Shown: positions 24,911 through 35,484 of the stretch, piece after piece
Position numbering within the stretch: position 1 is the stretch's first letter
How the letters are laid out: every line of letters starts with the position of its first letter
NCBI RefSeq assembly: GCF_019913785.1
Contig: NZ_JAIOHK010000011.1
Coordinates: forward strand, 53,327-117,326
Origin: Altibacter sp.
GTDB lineage: Bacteria > Bacteroidota > Bacteroidia > Flavobacteriales > Flavobacteriaceae
Direction: 5' to 3'
Length of the DNA stretch: 64,000 nt
The notes under the pieces: generated by a model
Database searches by the model: none
What the model saw: only the letters and a program-made list of their open reading frames with translations
Told to the model about the DNA's origin: nothing
Translations under genes and position numbers: made by a program

Positions 24911-26788
24911 ATGAAAAGAATGAATTCCCTTCTAGGCGTAGCCTTATTTGTATTGGCTTTTGGGTTAAATGCAAGTGCTTATGCCAATAATATCATTGGA
25001 GGTGATGTTATTAAAACCAGCATCGATCTCACAAAGGTTGTCGATGATAAGGTTCCGGTAACTATAGATCCCGGAAAGTTCAAGCAGGATATGGTTACGT
25101 ATCGTCTCCCGAAAGTAGTGCAAGGCACCTATGCGGTGAGTGATTTTGGATACTTTATCGAAAGTTTTACGGCCTACGATTACAAAGGCAACATAATGCC
25201 TTCTACCAAAACCGATACCAATACATGGACCATCGAGAATGGCACCAAGCTGGATAAGATTACCTATTACGTGAACGATACCTTCGATGTGGAAGGAGAG
25301 GGAAAGTCACCTTTTTCACCTTCAGGGACTAATATTGAAGAGGATAACTACCTACTGAATCTACATGGTTTTATAGGCTACTTCGATTCATTAAAGGATA
25401 GCCAATATACATTGGATGTCACGGCTCCTTCCAACTTCGTGCGCTCTTCTGCACTACAGAAAGTAGGAGAGAAGGCTAGTAAAGATGGTACGTCAAGCAC
25501 GACCTCCTATATAGCGGCTCGTTATTTTGATATCACAGACAATCCCATGATGTATGGAAAATTGGATGTTGAAGAATTCGACGTTGGAGGTATAAAAGTA
25601 GTACTAAGCGTATACTCGCCAAACAAAATACACAGCGCAGCTACCTTAAAGGAAACCATGTTTACCATGATGGAAGCACAAAAGGAGTATTTGGGGGATA
25701 TTAACAATACACCGCGCTACGATATCTTTGTTTATCTATCGGCTGGAACGGAGACCTCTCCAAGAGGCTTCGGAGCATTGGAACATCATACCTCCACGGT
25801 AATGGTAATGCCCGAAGGCATGCCGGCTCAGGCCTTGGCATCCAGTGCGCTCGATATAGTGGCACATGAGTTCTTTCATATTGTAACTCCTTTATCGGTA
25901 CATTCAGAAGATGTGCACTATTTCGATTATAACGCACCTACTTTTTCAAAACACTTGTGGATGTATGAAGGGGTAACCGAATATTTCGCACATCACTTTC
26001 AGATCTATAAAGGTCTAATCGATGAAGACGAATTCTACGCCACCTTGCTAGGAAAAATAGACACCTCCAAGGCATTGGACGATGCCATGAGTTTTACGGT
26101 TATGAGTGAGAACATTCTGGACGATCCCTATTCGCGGAATTATTACAATGTATATCAGAAAGGAGCCCTCATTGGTATGTGTATCGATATTCTGATGCGA
26201 GAAGGTAGTAACGGGAATCGAAGCATGTTGTCGCTAATGAAGGAACTTTCTAACAAATACGGCAAGAACAAACCATTCGACGACGATACCATTATTGCCG
26301 AAATTGGTCAAATGACCTATCCCAGTGTGGCCGAATTCTTTGCCACCCATGTTGAAGGAACAACACCGATCGATTACAATACGTTTTTTGAAAAGGTAGG
26401 CCTACAACTGGAAGAAGGTAAGATAGAAGGCAACTTTATCTTAGACGGTGGAACACCAATTGTAAGTGGAGGCCCTAATGGCGATATTTCATTTAATGAG
26501 CTTGTTAACAACAATTCATTTTGGTCTGAACAAGGCGTGCAAGTCAACGATGTGATCAAAGAAGTGAATGGCGTGGCCTTGTCGAGAGAAAATGCAAACG
26601 GTATCTTTATGGAGGTTTACGGTTGGGAAATGGGTAAGGAGATCGAAGTGAAGCTGGAAAGAGCCGGAGAAGAAGTGGTAATTAATGCAATAACCGAGCA
26701 ACCCTATATCCAAGGAAAACAACTCAAGGCAAACCCCGATGCCACCGAAGCTCAGATAGCACTTCGGAAGGCTTGGTTGAAAGGATAA
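24911..26788 (+). CDS. M61-family metallopeptidase with PDZ domain
   Basis: The 625-residue exported protein has a signal peptide (~26 residues, '...NASAYANN'). The zinc motif HEFFH lies at 319-323 ('DIVAHEFFHIVTP'), with the third ligand Glu in 'LWMYEGVTEYFAHH'. A C-terminal PDZ-like stretch follows ('GVQVNDVIKEVNGVALSREN'). M61 (glycyl aminopeptidase) enzymes cleave N-terminal residues and are common exported peptidases in Bacteroidota. An N-terminal beta-sandwich domain of the M61 type precedes the catalytic part. It ends in a terminator at 26817-26850 and is monocistronic. Confidence 0.92.
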   Translation: MKRMNSLLGVALFVLAFGLNASAYANNIIGGDVIKTSIDLTKVVDDKVPVTIDPGKFKQDMVTYRLPKVVQGTYAVSDFGYFIESFTAYDYKGNIMPSTKTDTNTWTIENGTKLDKITYYVNDTFDVEGEGKSPFSPSGTNIEEDNYLLNLHGFIGYFDSLKDSQYTLDVTAPSNFVRSSALQKVGEKASKDGTSSTTSYIAARYFDITDNPMMYGKLDVEEFDVGGIKVVLSVYSPNKIHSAATLKETMFTMMEAQKEYLGDINNTPRYDIFVYLSAGTETSPRGFGALEHHTSTVMVMPEGMPAQALASSALDIVAHEFFHIVTPLSVHSEDVHYFDYNAPTFSKHLWMYEGVTEYFAHHFQIYKGLIDEDEFYATLLGKIDTSKALDDAMSFTVMSENILDDPYSRNYYNVYQKGALIGMCIDILMREGSNGNRSMLSLMKELSNKYGKNKPFDDDTIIAEIGQMTYPSVAEFFATHVEGTTPIDYNTFFEKVGLQLEEGKIEGNFILDGGTPIVSGGPNGDISFNELVNNNSFWSEQGVQVNDVIKEVNGVALSRENANGIFMEVYGWEMGKEIEVKLERAGEEVVINAITEQPYIQGKQLKANPDATEAQIALRKAWLKG

Positions 26789-26816
26789 TCAGAGATCTTA
26801 GTTAAATCAATTACTA

Positions 26817-26850
26817 ATTCCGATGTAGGCTGCTACGTCGGAATTTTTTT
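26817..26850 (+). terminator. Rho-independent terminator after the M61 peptidase
   Basis: ATTCCGATGTAG and CTACGTCGGAAT pair (one T-G wobble) around the loop GCTG, and a run of eight T follows. It lies ~30 bp after the stop at 26788. Confidence 0.85.
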
Positions 26851-26887
26851 TACCTTTAAACTTCATTTTACCAAAAGCCTATTCCTT

Positions 26888-28765
26888 ATGAAGCAGTATC
26901 CAACCATCATCGCGCTTATTGCGCTGTTCCTTCTTTCTACTATTCAATTAACGGCTCAAGACGATGTCTTTTCAAAACTAGAAGCGATAGCGGTTGTCGA
27001 TCAAAAAATAATGATGCCCATGCGGGATGGAATCCGATTAGCAACAGACATTTACAGACCCAAGACCGATGAATTAGTACCCATTATATTTTCCCGAACC
27101 CCTTACAATTTTAACTCCTGGGGCGATGGGGAACAACGCACACGAACTGCCGAAGCGGCCCTATATTATGTGCAACAGGGCTATGCCTATGTGGTACAAA
27201 ACGAACGTGGACGGTATTTTTCGGAAGGGGAATGGGATATTCTAGGAGTTCCCTTAACCGATGGCTACGATGCCTTTTCTTGGATGAAGAACCAACCCTG
27301 GTCTAATGGTAAAATTGGTGCGATTGGTTGTTCTTCTACTGCCGAATGGCTCATGGCCGTGGCCGCCTTGGACCATCCTTCCTTTGCGGCCATGGTGCCG
27401 CAAGGCTATGGTGCCGGCGTTGGGCGTGTTGGCAATTACCTCGAGCAAGGAAATTGGTACCGTGGTGGTGTAGAACAGCTTTTATTCTTCGCCTGGTTAT
27501 ACGGTGTGGAACACGATAAATTTAAACCTAGGATCCCGGCGGGGGCTACTCAAGAAGATCTAATCCGTATCTCTCGATTCTACGACCTGGCCCCGGAGAA
27601 CCCGGAGGTGGATATGGCCGAGGCCCTATCGCATCTGCCTATTCAGGATATGTTGGTCAATATGAACGGAAAGCGTGAGATCTTTGATAAGATGGTACGA
27701 CGTACACCCAATCATCCCGATTGGTATACCGGCGGACTCTATCACGACGATATGGAAATTAATATGCCCAGCTTTTGGTTCACCTCCTGGTACGATGTGA
27801 GTATTAGTCCGAATCTGGCCTTGTTTAATCACGTACGTAACAATGCCAAAGATGCTGCTGTACGCGATAATCAGTATTTGGTCATTGCGCCCACCTTGCA
27901 TTGTCGCTATACCCGTGCTACCGAAAATACGGTGGTTGGTGAACGAAATATTGGCGATGCACGATTAAATTACGAGGAACAGATCCGTAAATGGTTCGAT
28001 CTGTGGCTAAAAGGCGAGCCAAAAGATTTTAAGTCAACCACCCCCCGAGTACAATACTACACCATGGGAAGCAACAAATGGCAACGTGCCACCCAATGGC
28101 CGCCCGCAGATACCAAAATGGTAACCTATTACCTCAATAGTGGAGGTAAGGCCAATACGGCCGCCGGTGATGGTGTATTGACTACCAAAAAGCCAAGGAA
28201 GGACAATCCCGATAGTTTTACCTACGACCCTATGAATCCGGTGAAGTCGTATGGCGGAAATGTATGCTGTACAGGAAACGCCGTAGAAGGGGGTGCCTTC
28301 GACCAGCAGGAGATGGAAAAACGCGAAGATATACTGGTATATACCACAGACGTCCTTGAGGAAGGGGTAGAGGTCTCCGGATTTATCGAATCGACATTAT
28401 TTGTCTCATCCGATGTGAAGGATACCGACTTTACCATCAAACTTATCGATGTGTATCCCGATGGCACGGCTTATAACCTTGACGAAACCATCCAAAGAGT
28501 ACGTTACCGCGAGGGCTACGACAAAGAAGTGTTTATGGAAAAAGGTAAGGTATATCAGGTAGCACTTACCCCTATGTCTACCAGCAATTATTTCGAAAAG
28601 GGACACCGCATCCGCGTGGAGATCTCCAGCAGTAATTTTCCGCGTTTTGCGAGAAACCTAAACACGGGAGGCACTAACTATGATGAAACTGAAGGGGTCG
28701 TGGCGCACAACAAGGTGCATCATTCGGTCAAGTACAGTTCCTTTATAAAACTGCCAATTCGTTAG
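26888..28765 (+). CDS. CocE/NonD-type X-Pro dipeptidyl-peptidase-like hydrolase
   Basis: The 625-residue exported hydrolase has a signal peptide ('[17 protein letters not shown]'). The S15 alpha/beta-hydrolase domain has '[16 protein letters not shown]', the nucleophile elbow '[11 protein letters not shown]' and the acid residue in 'FTSWYDV'. The catalytic His is probably in 'APTLHCRYT'. The C-terminal X-Pro dipeptidyl-peptidase sandwich domain follows ('[33 protein letters not shown]', then '...RHRIRVEIS'-like residues). It acts on acyl or peptide substrates in the periplasm or outside. The exact substrate is not predictable. It follows the M61 peptidase gene after a terminator. Confidence 0.88.
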   Translation: MKQYPTIIALIALFLLSTIQLTAQDDVFSKLEAIAVVDQKIMMPMRDGIRLATDIYRPKTDELVPIIFSRTPYNFNSWGDGEQRTRTAEAALYYVQQGYAYVVQNERGRYFSEGEWDILGVPLTDGYDAFSWMKNQPWSNGKIGAIGCSSTAEWLMAVAALDHPSFAAMVPQGYGAGVGRVGNYLEQGNWYRGGVEQLLFFAWLYGVEHDKFKPRIPAGATQEDLIRISRFYDLAPENPEVDMAEALSHLPIQDMLVNMNGKREIFDKMVRRTPNHPDWYTGGLYHDDMEINMPSFWFTSWYDVSISPNLALFNHVRNNAKDAAVRDNQYLVIAPTLHCRYTRATENTVVGERNIGDARLNYEEQIRKWFDLWLKGEPKDFKSTTPRVQYYTMGSNKWQRATQWPPADTKMVTYYLNSGGKANTAAGDGVLTTKKPRKDNPDSFTYDPMNPVKSYGGNVCCTGNAVEGGAFDQQEMEKREDILVYTTDVLEEGVEVSGFIESTLFVSSDVKDTDFTIKLIDVYPDGTAYNLDETIQRVRYREGYDKEVFMEKGKVYQVALTPMSTSNYFEKGHRIRVEISSSNFPRFARNLNTGGTNYDETEGVVAHNKVHHSVKYSSFIKLPIR

Positions 28766-28827
28766 TGGCCATTCGTTTTGCTAAAAAGCCATAGGAATAG
28801 TTTTATTCGAAATTGATAAGTTATTCC

Positions 28828-28835
28828 TATCTTTC
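28828..28835 (+). promoter_or_regulatory. Weak -7 promoter element (TATCTTTC)
   Basis: A near match to TAnnTTTG (last base C) 28 bp before the ATG at 28864 of the PQQ-like propeller gene. Confidence 0.35.
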
Positions 28836-28863
28836 ATAAATACTAACCAAGCTATCCTTTTTT

Positions 28864-30927
28864 ATGAAGCGATCATTTCGGTATTTGCTCGTCTTATTTT
28901 TTATCTGTACTGTTTCTGAAGTAAATTCACAAGACCTTAGCGATGTGCCTATCAATATAGAGCCGCTTTGGAGCACCCCATCTAATATTAGTGCCGGGAG
29001 ATTGGGCGGGTACGAGCTCACCGCCATGGGGACTCTGGTAGTCACCAGCGATACACCTACAAACGAGGCCAGTGCTTCCGGAAGTAATTCGGCTGCTTCA
29101 AAAATAAGTGGTTATAACCCCGATACCGGAGCACTTATCTTCCAAAATGGTAAGGATCAAATACTTCCGAAGAATATCGATCAAAGCTCCTTTTCAGAAA
29201 TACCCAATACCCCTTATTTTGCCATTGCCGACCGTGACAAAAATACAAATCAGTATGTGGTTAGTCTTTTGGATGGACAGGTGGTCGCTAATACCGAAGC
29301 GGATGGGTTAGATGAAATCTATCACCGTTTTGTTTTACCGAAGTCGGAAACAGTCTTATTCGTTGGTAGGATTGGGATGCGTGACGTCCTCGCCTTATAC
29401 GACCTTAAGACCGGCAAAAGTCTGTGGGTACAAAAGAAGCTATTCCGAAGTGCTTTGGTAGACGAACGAATTGCCAGTGAACCACTGGAAGTAAGTGAAA
29501 CAGCCTTTCTGATTGCTTCGGAAGGTGGACTCTATTGTGTTGACATTCGGACTGGTGAAAAGAAATGGCGTGCGATGGTATTTCCAGATCCGAATATGGG
29601 TTTTGACGATACCATGGGCTTTCCATCCAAAAAGAAGAAAAAAGAGGCCGAAGAGGAAGCGAAGCAGGTATCACCCATCCGGCTCATTCGCTATGCAGAC
29701 AAACCCTATGTATATATGCTCGATCATGGCGGGATAATGGCACACGATATTGAAACCGGAGACAAACAATGGAAACGATATAGAACCGGCAGTTATAAGG
29801 CAGAAGTGGTCTTTGGTCCCGATGGCTTGATTGTCATGGATAAGAAATTGTTTATGTATGATTACGATACGGGCGAGAAATTATGGGATAAACCACAGCG
29901 TTTAGATGGTCAGGTAATCGCTTCTCGCTATACGGCACAAGGATTGGCCATTGCCATTAACAGACTAAACCTACGGCAGGCAGATGTATTCGAATTTAAT
30001 GTATTGGATATAACCACCGGTAAACTTCGCTTTAAAGATAACTATAAGGTCGAAGGGCACCTCTTAGAAGTACTGGCCTGCGATGCAGGAATATTTTATA
30101 CCACCGATAGCAGTATCAATATTTGGAACACCACCACCGGGAAGAATGCCTTCGACGACTTAACAGTAACTACCAAAGATGGGTTTTTAAATGTTCTCAA
30201 TGATTGGAGCTATGTACCCCAGCCCAACGGAATGTTACTTACCGCTTTCCGAGGAAAAATGGCCTATGTTTACAATAATGAGAACTACTCCCTTTTCGAA
30301 ATCGATACCGAAAAGGCTACGAAGCGATTATTGGTTCCATATCCTGTATCCTTTAAATCGGGGACCAAGCCCGATCATTTAGAAGCTAGAGATAGTGGTG
30401 TGTTTATTTCTTCTTCACAGAATGCAGCACTTATTGGGTACGATGGCAGTACCGTCTATGAGACCAGCTTACCGTCCGTTTCTTATAGCAAGTCGGCCAA
30501 ATTCTTTGCCTTCTTCGCCAAGGCAATTGAGACGGTGAACGAACAAAACGGCCGGACGAAGGGCCCGAATACTTCGTATAGCGATGTGATCAATAAAAAA
30601 GGAGTACGAGCTAGTGTGAATGTAGGCTTGGCCAACACCATCCTCAATAATCGCTTTGAAGCGAGTAAACAAGGCAAAGACTTCTATTATATCTTCGCCA
30701 AATTAGGAAAGGAAAATGACAAAGGCGGTGGCGTTGTCAAGCTAAACAAGGATACCGGTAAAGCCATCATGGCGGTGCCTTTTGGTTTCGATAAAAGTCC
30801 CGATTTTATAGTAGATGAGGACTCGGGGAAGCTTTTCTATTTTAAAATGAAAAAAGAAGACGACTTCAATGGTGGTGGAAATAGTATGATGGGGAGGGCA
30901 ATAGAAATTCTTTGCTATCAGCTATAA
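28864..30927 (+). CDS. Exported PQQ-like beta-propeller protein
   Basis: The 687-residue exported protein has a signal peptide (residues ~1-22, 'YLLVLFFICTVSEVNSQ'). Repeats of the PQQ-binding propeller type follow: 'DLKTGKSLWVQKKLF', 'DIRTGEKKWRAMVFP', 'DIETGDKQWKRYRTG', 'DYDTGEKLWDKPQRL', 'DITTGKLRFKDNYK'. These D-x-x-T-G-x-x-x-W blades form a seven- or eight-bladed propeller. A lysine-rich insert 'SKKKKKEAEEEAKQV' (about residues 255-270) is unusual. No PQQ-dehydrogenase ligands are recognised, so it is more likely a binding or scaffold protein. It is followed after 22 bp by the patatin gene. Confidence 0.82.
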   Translation: MKRSFRYLLVLFFICTVSEVNSQDLSDVPINIEPLWSTPSNISAGRLGGYELTAMGTLVVTSDTPTNEASASGSNSAASKISGYNPDTGALIFQNGKDQILPKNIDQSSFSEIPNTPYFAIADRDKNTNQYVVSLLDGQVVANTEADGLDEIYHRFVLPKSETVLFVGRIGMRDVLALYDLKTGKSLWVQKKLFRSALVDERIASEPLEVSETAFLIASEGGLYCVDIRTGEKKWRAMVFPDPNMGFDDTMGFPSKKKKKEAEEEAKQVSPIRLIRYADKPYVYMLDHGGIMAHDIETGDKQWKRYRTGSYKAEVVFGPDGLIVMDKKLFMYDYDTGEKLWDKPQRLDGQVIASRYTAQGLAIAINRLNLRQADVFEFNVLDITTGKLRFKDNYKVEGHLLEVLACDAGIFYTTDSSINIWNTTTGKNAFDDLTVTTKDGFLNVLNDWSYVPQPNGMLLTAFRGKMAYVYNNENYSLFEIDTEKATKRLLVPYPVSFKSGTKPDHLEARDSGVFISSSQNAALIGYDGSTVYETSLPSVSYSKSAKFFAFFAKAIETVNEQNGRTKGPNTSYSDVINKKGVRASVNVGLANTILNNRFEASKQGKDFYYIFAKLGKENDKGGGVVKLNKDTGKAIMAVPFGFDKSPDFIVDEDSGKLFYFKMKKEDDFNGGGNSMMGRAIEILCYQL

Positions 30928-30949
30928 TATTTTTTTAACTGAATTCCAG

Positions 30950-32536
30950 ATGAAAATCAAAGCGACTTCTACAATACGCTTAGCATTACAAAAGTTTCGG
31001 CCAACTTTTGACTTTGCATTTCTCTTATGTCTCGTTTGTTTAGTGCTTAGCTCCTGCACCAGCTATAAAAAGGCATTACTTCCGAAGCAAAATGGCATAC
31101 AGGGATATCAGGGAACCAATTCGGAAACACAACTTCTAATTGCACAACAAAACAAGGAACGTTTAGCGGCTTACGATTTTGAGCGAAGCTTTATGAATGA
31201 AGGTGCAGCAATAAACTGGGGTCTATCGTTGTCGGGTGGCGGCCTGCGTTCGGCGAGTTACAATATGGGTGCGCTAAAAGCCTTGTACGATATGGGTGTG
31301 CTCGATAGCATTCAGCTAATCTCAAGTGTATCGGGTGGCGGTTATCTCTCCTTTTGGCTGTATACCAACTATTACAAACATGCAAGCGCCGACAAGGAAT
31401 TTGGGCATTATTCATTTCATGACAATAGTTTTATAAAAAATGTAGCCTTTCAGCAGAACCGAGCGCGCTTTTTGCCCAAGACCCGCACACTGGGAGCCTT
31501 CTTCGATCTGCCCAACAGGGCCTTCGGCACCTATAGGCGCAGTATTGAAAGTGCCTACGGACGAGATGTAGCGCACGAATTGCCCATCACCGCCTTAAAT
31601 TCGCAAATAGCAGCAGGCAAGGCGCCCTATTTTATTATCAATACTACCGTGGCCGCACAGGATGGGCAGGATTGGCTGAGTAGGATTTTTGAGTTTACGC
31701 CCCTGTTTTCAGGAAATCCGGAACTCGATTTTCAACAATGGGATGCGGCTAACAACTTTGAGTGGAGTAGGGCCATTGCTATTTCGGGGGCTGCTATTAA
31801 GTTTAAGTTACTACATAAAATCCCCAACTATTCCTCCAAGCTGGATGCCAAGTATATTGCACTTAGCGATGGGGGACATTCAGAGAATTTAGGGGCTATT
31901 GCCTTGATTCGAAGGGGTGTAAAGAACATTATTGTCGTTGACGCGGGATATAACAAAGACTACAGTTTCGATGGTTACAAGGTGCTGAAACAGCAGGTGG
32001 AGGAAGAGTTAGGGCTGTGCTTAGAGGTGGAAGGCATTGACGCCTTTATTCAGAAGCAGGATACCCTCTTATCCCATTCGGTGTTTAAGGGGCATATAAA
32101 AAACATTCCCATCATGACCGAGACTGGGTGTGTACTGCGCGATATCAACCTCTACTATATAAAGATGTCACTTTCGGAAGATATCAATACGCTACTAGCA
32201 CCGTCCAACGCAGGCGATCTGGGCAGGGAATTGGAATTGGAACTACAGGATCGTTGCTGTTCGAGCTGCGAAACCTATGACCAATGCGATGCCTACGATC
32301 CCAATCTTTTGACCGATTACGAAACCATGGATCTCACCGAATTGTCTAAATACTGGGTAAAGTCGTATTCTGAATATATTAATAACCATCCTGTTTGGAG
32401 TAGACTGGGCTATCGCTTTCCACACACCACCACGGCCGATCAGACTTTTTATCGAGACCAGCTTTCGGCCTTTGTGGGCTTGGGGTATTTACAGGCGTCG
32501 CGGTTGGAGGATTTGTTAGTGAGCAGTAAGCAATGA
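30950..32536 (+). CDS. Patatin-like phospholipase lipoprotein
   Basis: The 528-residue protein begins with a basic N-terminus and an SPII-like signal ending 'LVLSSCTSYKKALL'. The patatin fold is supported by the oxyanion glycine run 'SGGGLRSASYN' (95-105), the nucleophile Ser128 in 'SSVSGGGYLSF' and the catalytic Asp307 in 'LSDGGHSENLG'. The dyad fits a lipid acyl hydrolase acting on phospholipids. A C-terminal Cys-rich stretch ('RCCSSCETYDQCDAYD') is distinctive. It lies 22 bp after the propeller gene, so the two are probably one operon. A role in outer-membrane lipid turnover is inferred. Confidence 0.9.
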   Translation: MKIKATSTIRLALQKFRPTFDFAFLLCLVCLVLSSCTSYKKALLPKQNGIQGYQGTNSETQLLIAQQNKERLAAYDFERSFMNEGAAINWGLSLSGGGLRSASYNMGALKALYDMGVLDSIQLISSVSGGGYLSFWLYTNYYKHASADKEFGHYSFHDNSFIKNVAFQQNRARFLPKTRTLGAFFDLPNRAFGTYRRSIESAYGRDVAHELPITALNSQIAAGKAPYFIINTTVAAQDGQDWLSRIFEFTPLFSGNPELDFQQWDAANNFEWSRAIAISGAAIKFKLLHKIPNYSSKLDAKYIALSDGGHSENLGAIALIRRGVKNIIVVDAGYNKDYSFDGYKVLKQQVEEELGLCLEVEGIDAFIQKQDTLLSHSVFKGHIKNIPIMTETGCVLRDINLYYIKMSLSEDINTLLAPSNAGDLGRELELELQDRCCSSCETYDQCDAYDPNLLTDYETMDLTELSKYWVKSYSEYINNHPVWSRLGYRFPHTTTADQTFYRDQLSAFVGLGYLQASRLEDLLVSSKQ

Positions 32537-32651
32537 GTCGTAATTCTACCTAGCTGTGGAACCCCGCTCCAACAAAGGCAGATCCCATTCTATTTTGTTC
32601 TTTTTATTAATTATTTAATCGAAATCGATTCTGGGATATTTATAAGTGTGT

Positions 32652-33224
32652 CTAATCATCGGCTGGTGGCTCAGGGCGAAACATTGCTGTAAGGTCTTGA
32701 TCTAAGATAGGATTTGTTCCTGGGGGGAAATGTAATGGGGAAGGCATGGTGAACCCCATCCATTCTCCAAATCGTACTATAATGGGTACGTGTTTTGGCA
32801 CTAATTGAACAGTTCTCTGAGAGATACTTTCTACAAGACCTCCGGAACCGTCCCCGGCGCCTGCCACCAAACTACGTGAGATTGCCGATACCGATACGTC
32901 GATGGTCATATCGTCCCTGCTCATCCAAACCTCAAACCAGCCATATGTAATAAATCGACTCCCAAACACGCGACTTGGATCGGGTCTAATATGACGCTGC
33001 CAAGTAGGAGAAACAATCCATCGGCCACCCGCCCAGTCCGACCGATAGAAATTCCCGTCTCCTCTAGCTTCATAAAAGATCAATTCCACCATGCCCTCTC
33101 GATTACCGGGGTTGGAAACAACAATTTTGGTAAATTGATAATCGATTTGGTGAAGTCGGTCTGCAGCATCTCGACGTGTTCTATGTTCGGCTATCCAATA
33201 TGGGGACATAAGTGATTGTGACAT
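32652..33224 (-). CDS. Hypothetical protein, no recognised domain
   Basis: From the ATG at 33224 this is a 190-residue protein; an ATG at 33245 would add 'MQFKYIA'. No signal peptide or membrane helix is seen. The sequence has a Trp-rich core ('DWAGGRWIVSPTWQRHI', 'YGWFEVWMSRDDM'), a Gly-rich linker ('GAGDGSGGLVES') and a Pro-rich tail. It may be a soluble beta-rich protein. It is convergent with the patatin gene and divergent from sulP. The function is unknown. Confidence 0.5.
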   Translation of the reverse strand: MSQSLMSPYWIAEHRTRRDAADRLHQIDYQFTKIVVSNPGNREGMVELIFYEARGDGNFYRSDWAGGRWIVSPTWQRHIRPDPSRVFGSRFITYGWFEVWMSRDDMTIDVSVSAISRSLVAGAGDGSGGLVESISQRTVQLVPKHVPIIVRFGEWMGFTMPSPLHFPPGTNPILDQDLTAMFRPEPPADD

Positions 33225-33420
33225 AGCTATATATTTGAATTGCATAGTAAATTTACTACTTTATTTTTTAGAATAGAATTGAAGTAATAATTACTAATCT
33301 TAAAGCTCATAAGTTCACCAATTAATAGTAATTTAGTGAAACAGTCGTGCATCTGATAAGCAACAAAAACGATAATTTTAATTAGCTGAAAAATATATCC
33401 GGCAGCAGGCCAATAAACCG

Positions 33421-35070
33421 ATGCAAAAAGAATTTGTACCAAAATTATTTTCTCTTTTAAAACAAGGGATATCAAAGGAAACGTTAACAAAGGATATTCT
33501 TTCGGGATTAATTGTCGGTATTGTTGCTTTACCATTAGCCATTGCGTTTGCCATTGCTTCTGGTGTTTCACCCGAAAAGGGAATCATCACGGCAATTATT
33601 GCTGGAATAATTATTTCGACTTTTGGGGGTAGTCGGGTGCAAATTGGAGGACCAACCGGAGCCTTTATTGTTATTGTTTATGGCATTGTTCAAGAATACG
33701 GGACAGATGGATTAACCATCGCTACCTTTATGGCAGGCTTTATCATCATCGGATTTGGATTGGTTCGGCTAGGAAATTTATTAAAATACATCCCATATTC
33801 TCTCATTGTGGGTTTTACAAGTGGAATCGCACTTATTATTTTCTCTTCGCAAATCAACGACTTTTTTGGACTCAATATAGAGAAGGTTCCGGCAGATTTT
33901 ATTGACAAATGGACGGTGTATTTTAGCAATTTCCATAAAATCAATTGGTATGCAATTAGTATTGCCGTAGCAACTATAATTATTACACTTTATTTTCAAA
34001 AATTAATAAAAAAGATTCCGGGCTCTATTATTGCCATTGTGTTATCTACCCTTGTTGTGGTACTTTTTGATCTTCCTGTCAATACCATCGAAAGTAATTT
34101 TGGCAATATTTCAAATAAATTAGGGCTACCCCATATACCAAAGTTTAATTTCGATACCATACAAGCACTTATTCAGCCCGCCTTTGCCATAGCTATTTTA
34201 GGCAGCATAGAATCCCTCCTTTCTGCCGTGGTTTCAGATTCGATGATTGGAGGCAAACACCGTACAAACATGGAACTAATAGCACAAGGAGGAGCGAATG
34301 TTATGTCGTCACTCTTTGGTGGCATCCCCGCTACAGGCGCCATTGCTAGAACCGCAACCAATGTCAAGAATGGAGGGCGAACACCTATTGCCGGTATTGT
34401 TCATGCCCTGGTATTATTGGCTATTATGCTTTTATTTGCGCCCTATGCGAAATTAATACCTATGTCCTGTCTAGCGGGTATACTAATAGTTGTGGCTTAC
34501 CATATGAGTGAATGGAAACAATTCAGATCTATTCTAAAAGGCAATAGAATGGATATCATTATTTTACTCACCACTTTTATCCTTACCGTTGTTTTCGACT
34601 TGGTAATTGCCATACAAATTGGGATCGTTTTAGCTAGTTTTATGTTTATGAAAAGAATGAGCGAATCGGTTAATATTCAGAATTTTTCATCTGAAAATAG
34701 TAGTGCTGAGCATCTTTTTGATGACGAACTATTGGATTTGCCAAAAGGGGTTATTCTGTATGAAATTAATGGACCACTATTTTTTGGTGCGGCCAGACAA
34801 TTTCAAGAAACCATAACCAATACGCATTTGCACCCCAAAGTAATTATCATTAGAATGCGCTATGTGCCACTAATCGATGCGACCGGATATCACAGCATTA
34901 AAGAAATAATTAAAAGCTATAAGGCTCGAAAAATAAAAGTAATAATTTCAGGAATTAGCAAATCCCTACGGAATGATTTTGAAAAAAATGAAATGTTTTT
35001 ATTTATAGATAGGGAGCATGTTGTTGAAGAAATTCATACTGCTATTGAAAGAGCTAAAGAGCACTTATAG
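33421..35070 (+). CDS. SulP-family anion transporter
   Basis: The 549-residue protein has about ten to twelve membrane helices with the SulP signature '[13 protein letters not shown]'. Later come '[43 protein letters not shown]'-type residues, which are the core of the SLC26/SulP motif. A C-terminal STAS domain follows ('[19 protein letters not shown]', '[14 protein letters not shown]'). It takes up sulfate, bicarbonate or another inorganic anion; the substrate is uncertain. It is followed 126 bp later by a VF530 gene. Confidence 0.92.
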   Translation: MQKEFVPKLFSLLKQGISKETLTKDILSGLIVGIVALPLAIAFAIASGVSPEKGIITAIIAGIIISTFGGSRVQIGGPTGAFIVIVYGIVQEYGTDGLTIATFMAGFIIIGFGLVRLGNLLKYIPYSLIVGFTSGIALIIFSSQINDFFGLNIEKVPADFIDKWTVYFSNFHKINWYAISIAVATIIITLYFQKLIKKIPGSIIAIVLSTLVVVLFDLPVNTIESNFGNISNKLGLPHIPKFNFDTIQALIQPAFAIAILGSIESLLSAVVSDSMIGGKHRTNMELIAQGGANVMSSLFGGIPATGAIARTATNVKNGGRTPIAGIVHALVLLAIMLLFAPYAKLIPMSCLAGILIVVAYHMSEWKQFRSILKGNRMDIIILLTTFILTVVFDLVIAIQIGIVLASFMFMKRMSESVNIQNFSSENSSAEHLFDDELLDLPKGVILYEINGPLFFGAARQFQETITNTHLHPKVIIIRMRYVPLIDATGYHSIKEIIKSYKARKIKVIISGISKSLRNDFEKNEMFLFIDREHVVEEIHTAIERAKEHL

Positions 35071-35195
35071 AAAATCGGGCAAAAACCAAAGTCCTAAACT
35101 GTGCTGCTGGTATTCAACTTGTCGATCACATTGGCTTACCACAAGAAATAAAAGACCGTATTTGCCCGTATAAACTAAATTTTAAATTCTTAGAA

Positions 35196-35417
35196 ATGGA
35201 TAAAGCACAACCCAACAACCCATTGCTCGGACTTACCTTAAAAACGATACTCGAGTTGTTGGTAGCACACTATGGTTGGGAACGCTTGGCGACGAAAATT
35301 AACATCAATTGTTTTAAAACCAATCCCTCCATTAAGTCCAGCCTTACCTTCTTAAGAAAAACACCCTGGGCAAGAGAAAAGATGGAACAGCTCTATCTTA
35401 ATTTAGATAAGAAATAA
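35196..35417 (+). CDS. VF530-family (DUF2132) putative DNA-binding protein
   Basis: The 73-residue protein shows the VF530/DUF2132 signature: '[25 protein letters not shown]', then '[31 protein letters not shown]'. The family has a helical DNA-binding-like fold; its role in the cell is unknown. The same frame stays open for 46 codons upstream of the ATG (35058-35195) without another ATG. A remnant of a longer protein may therefore precede it. Confidence 0.88.
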   Translation: MDKAQPNNPLLGLTLKTILELLVAHYGWERLATKININCFKTNPSIKSSLTFLRKTPWAREKMEQLYLNLDKK

Positions 35418-35438
35418 TTAGTAAATTAGGCTACCAAC

Positions 35439-35469
35439 GAACGGCTTTACAATGTGTGGCAAGCCGTTC
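35439..35469 (+). terminator. Hairpin after the VF530 gene
   Basis: GAACGGCTT (35439-35447) and AAGCCGTTC (35461-35469) form a perfect 9-bp stem with a 13-nt loop 21 bp after the VF530 stop. No strong T-run follows, so termination is plausible but not certain. Confidence 0.45.
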
Positions 35470-35484
35470 TAATACAATCTTATC

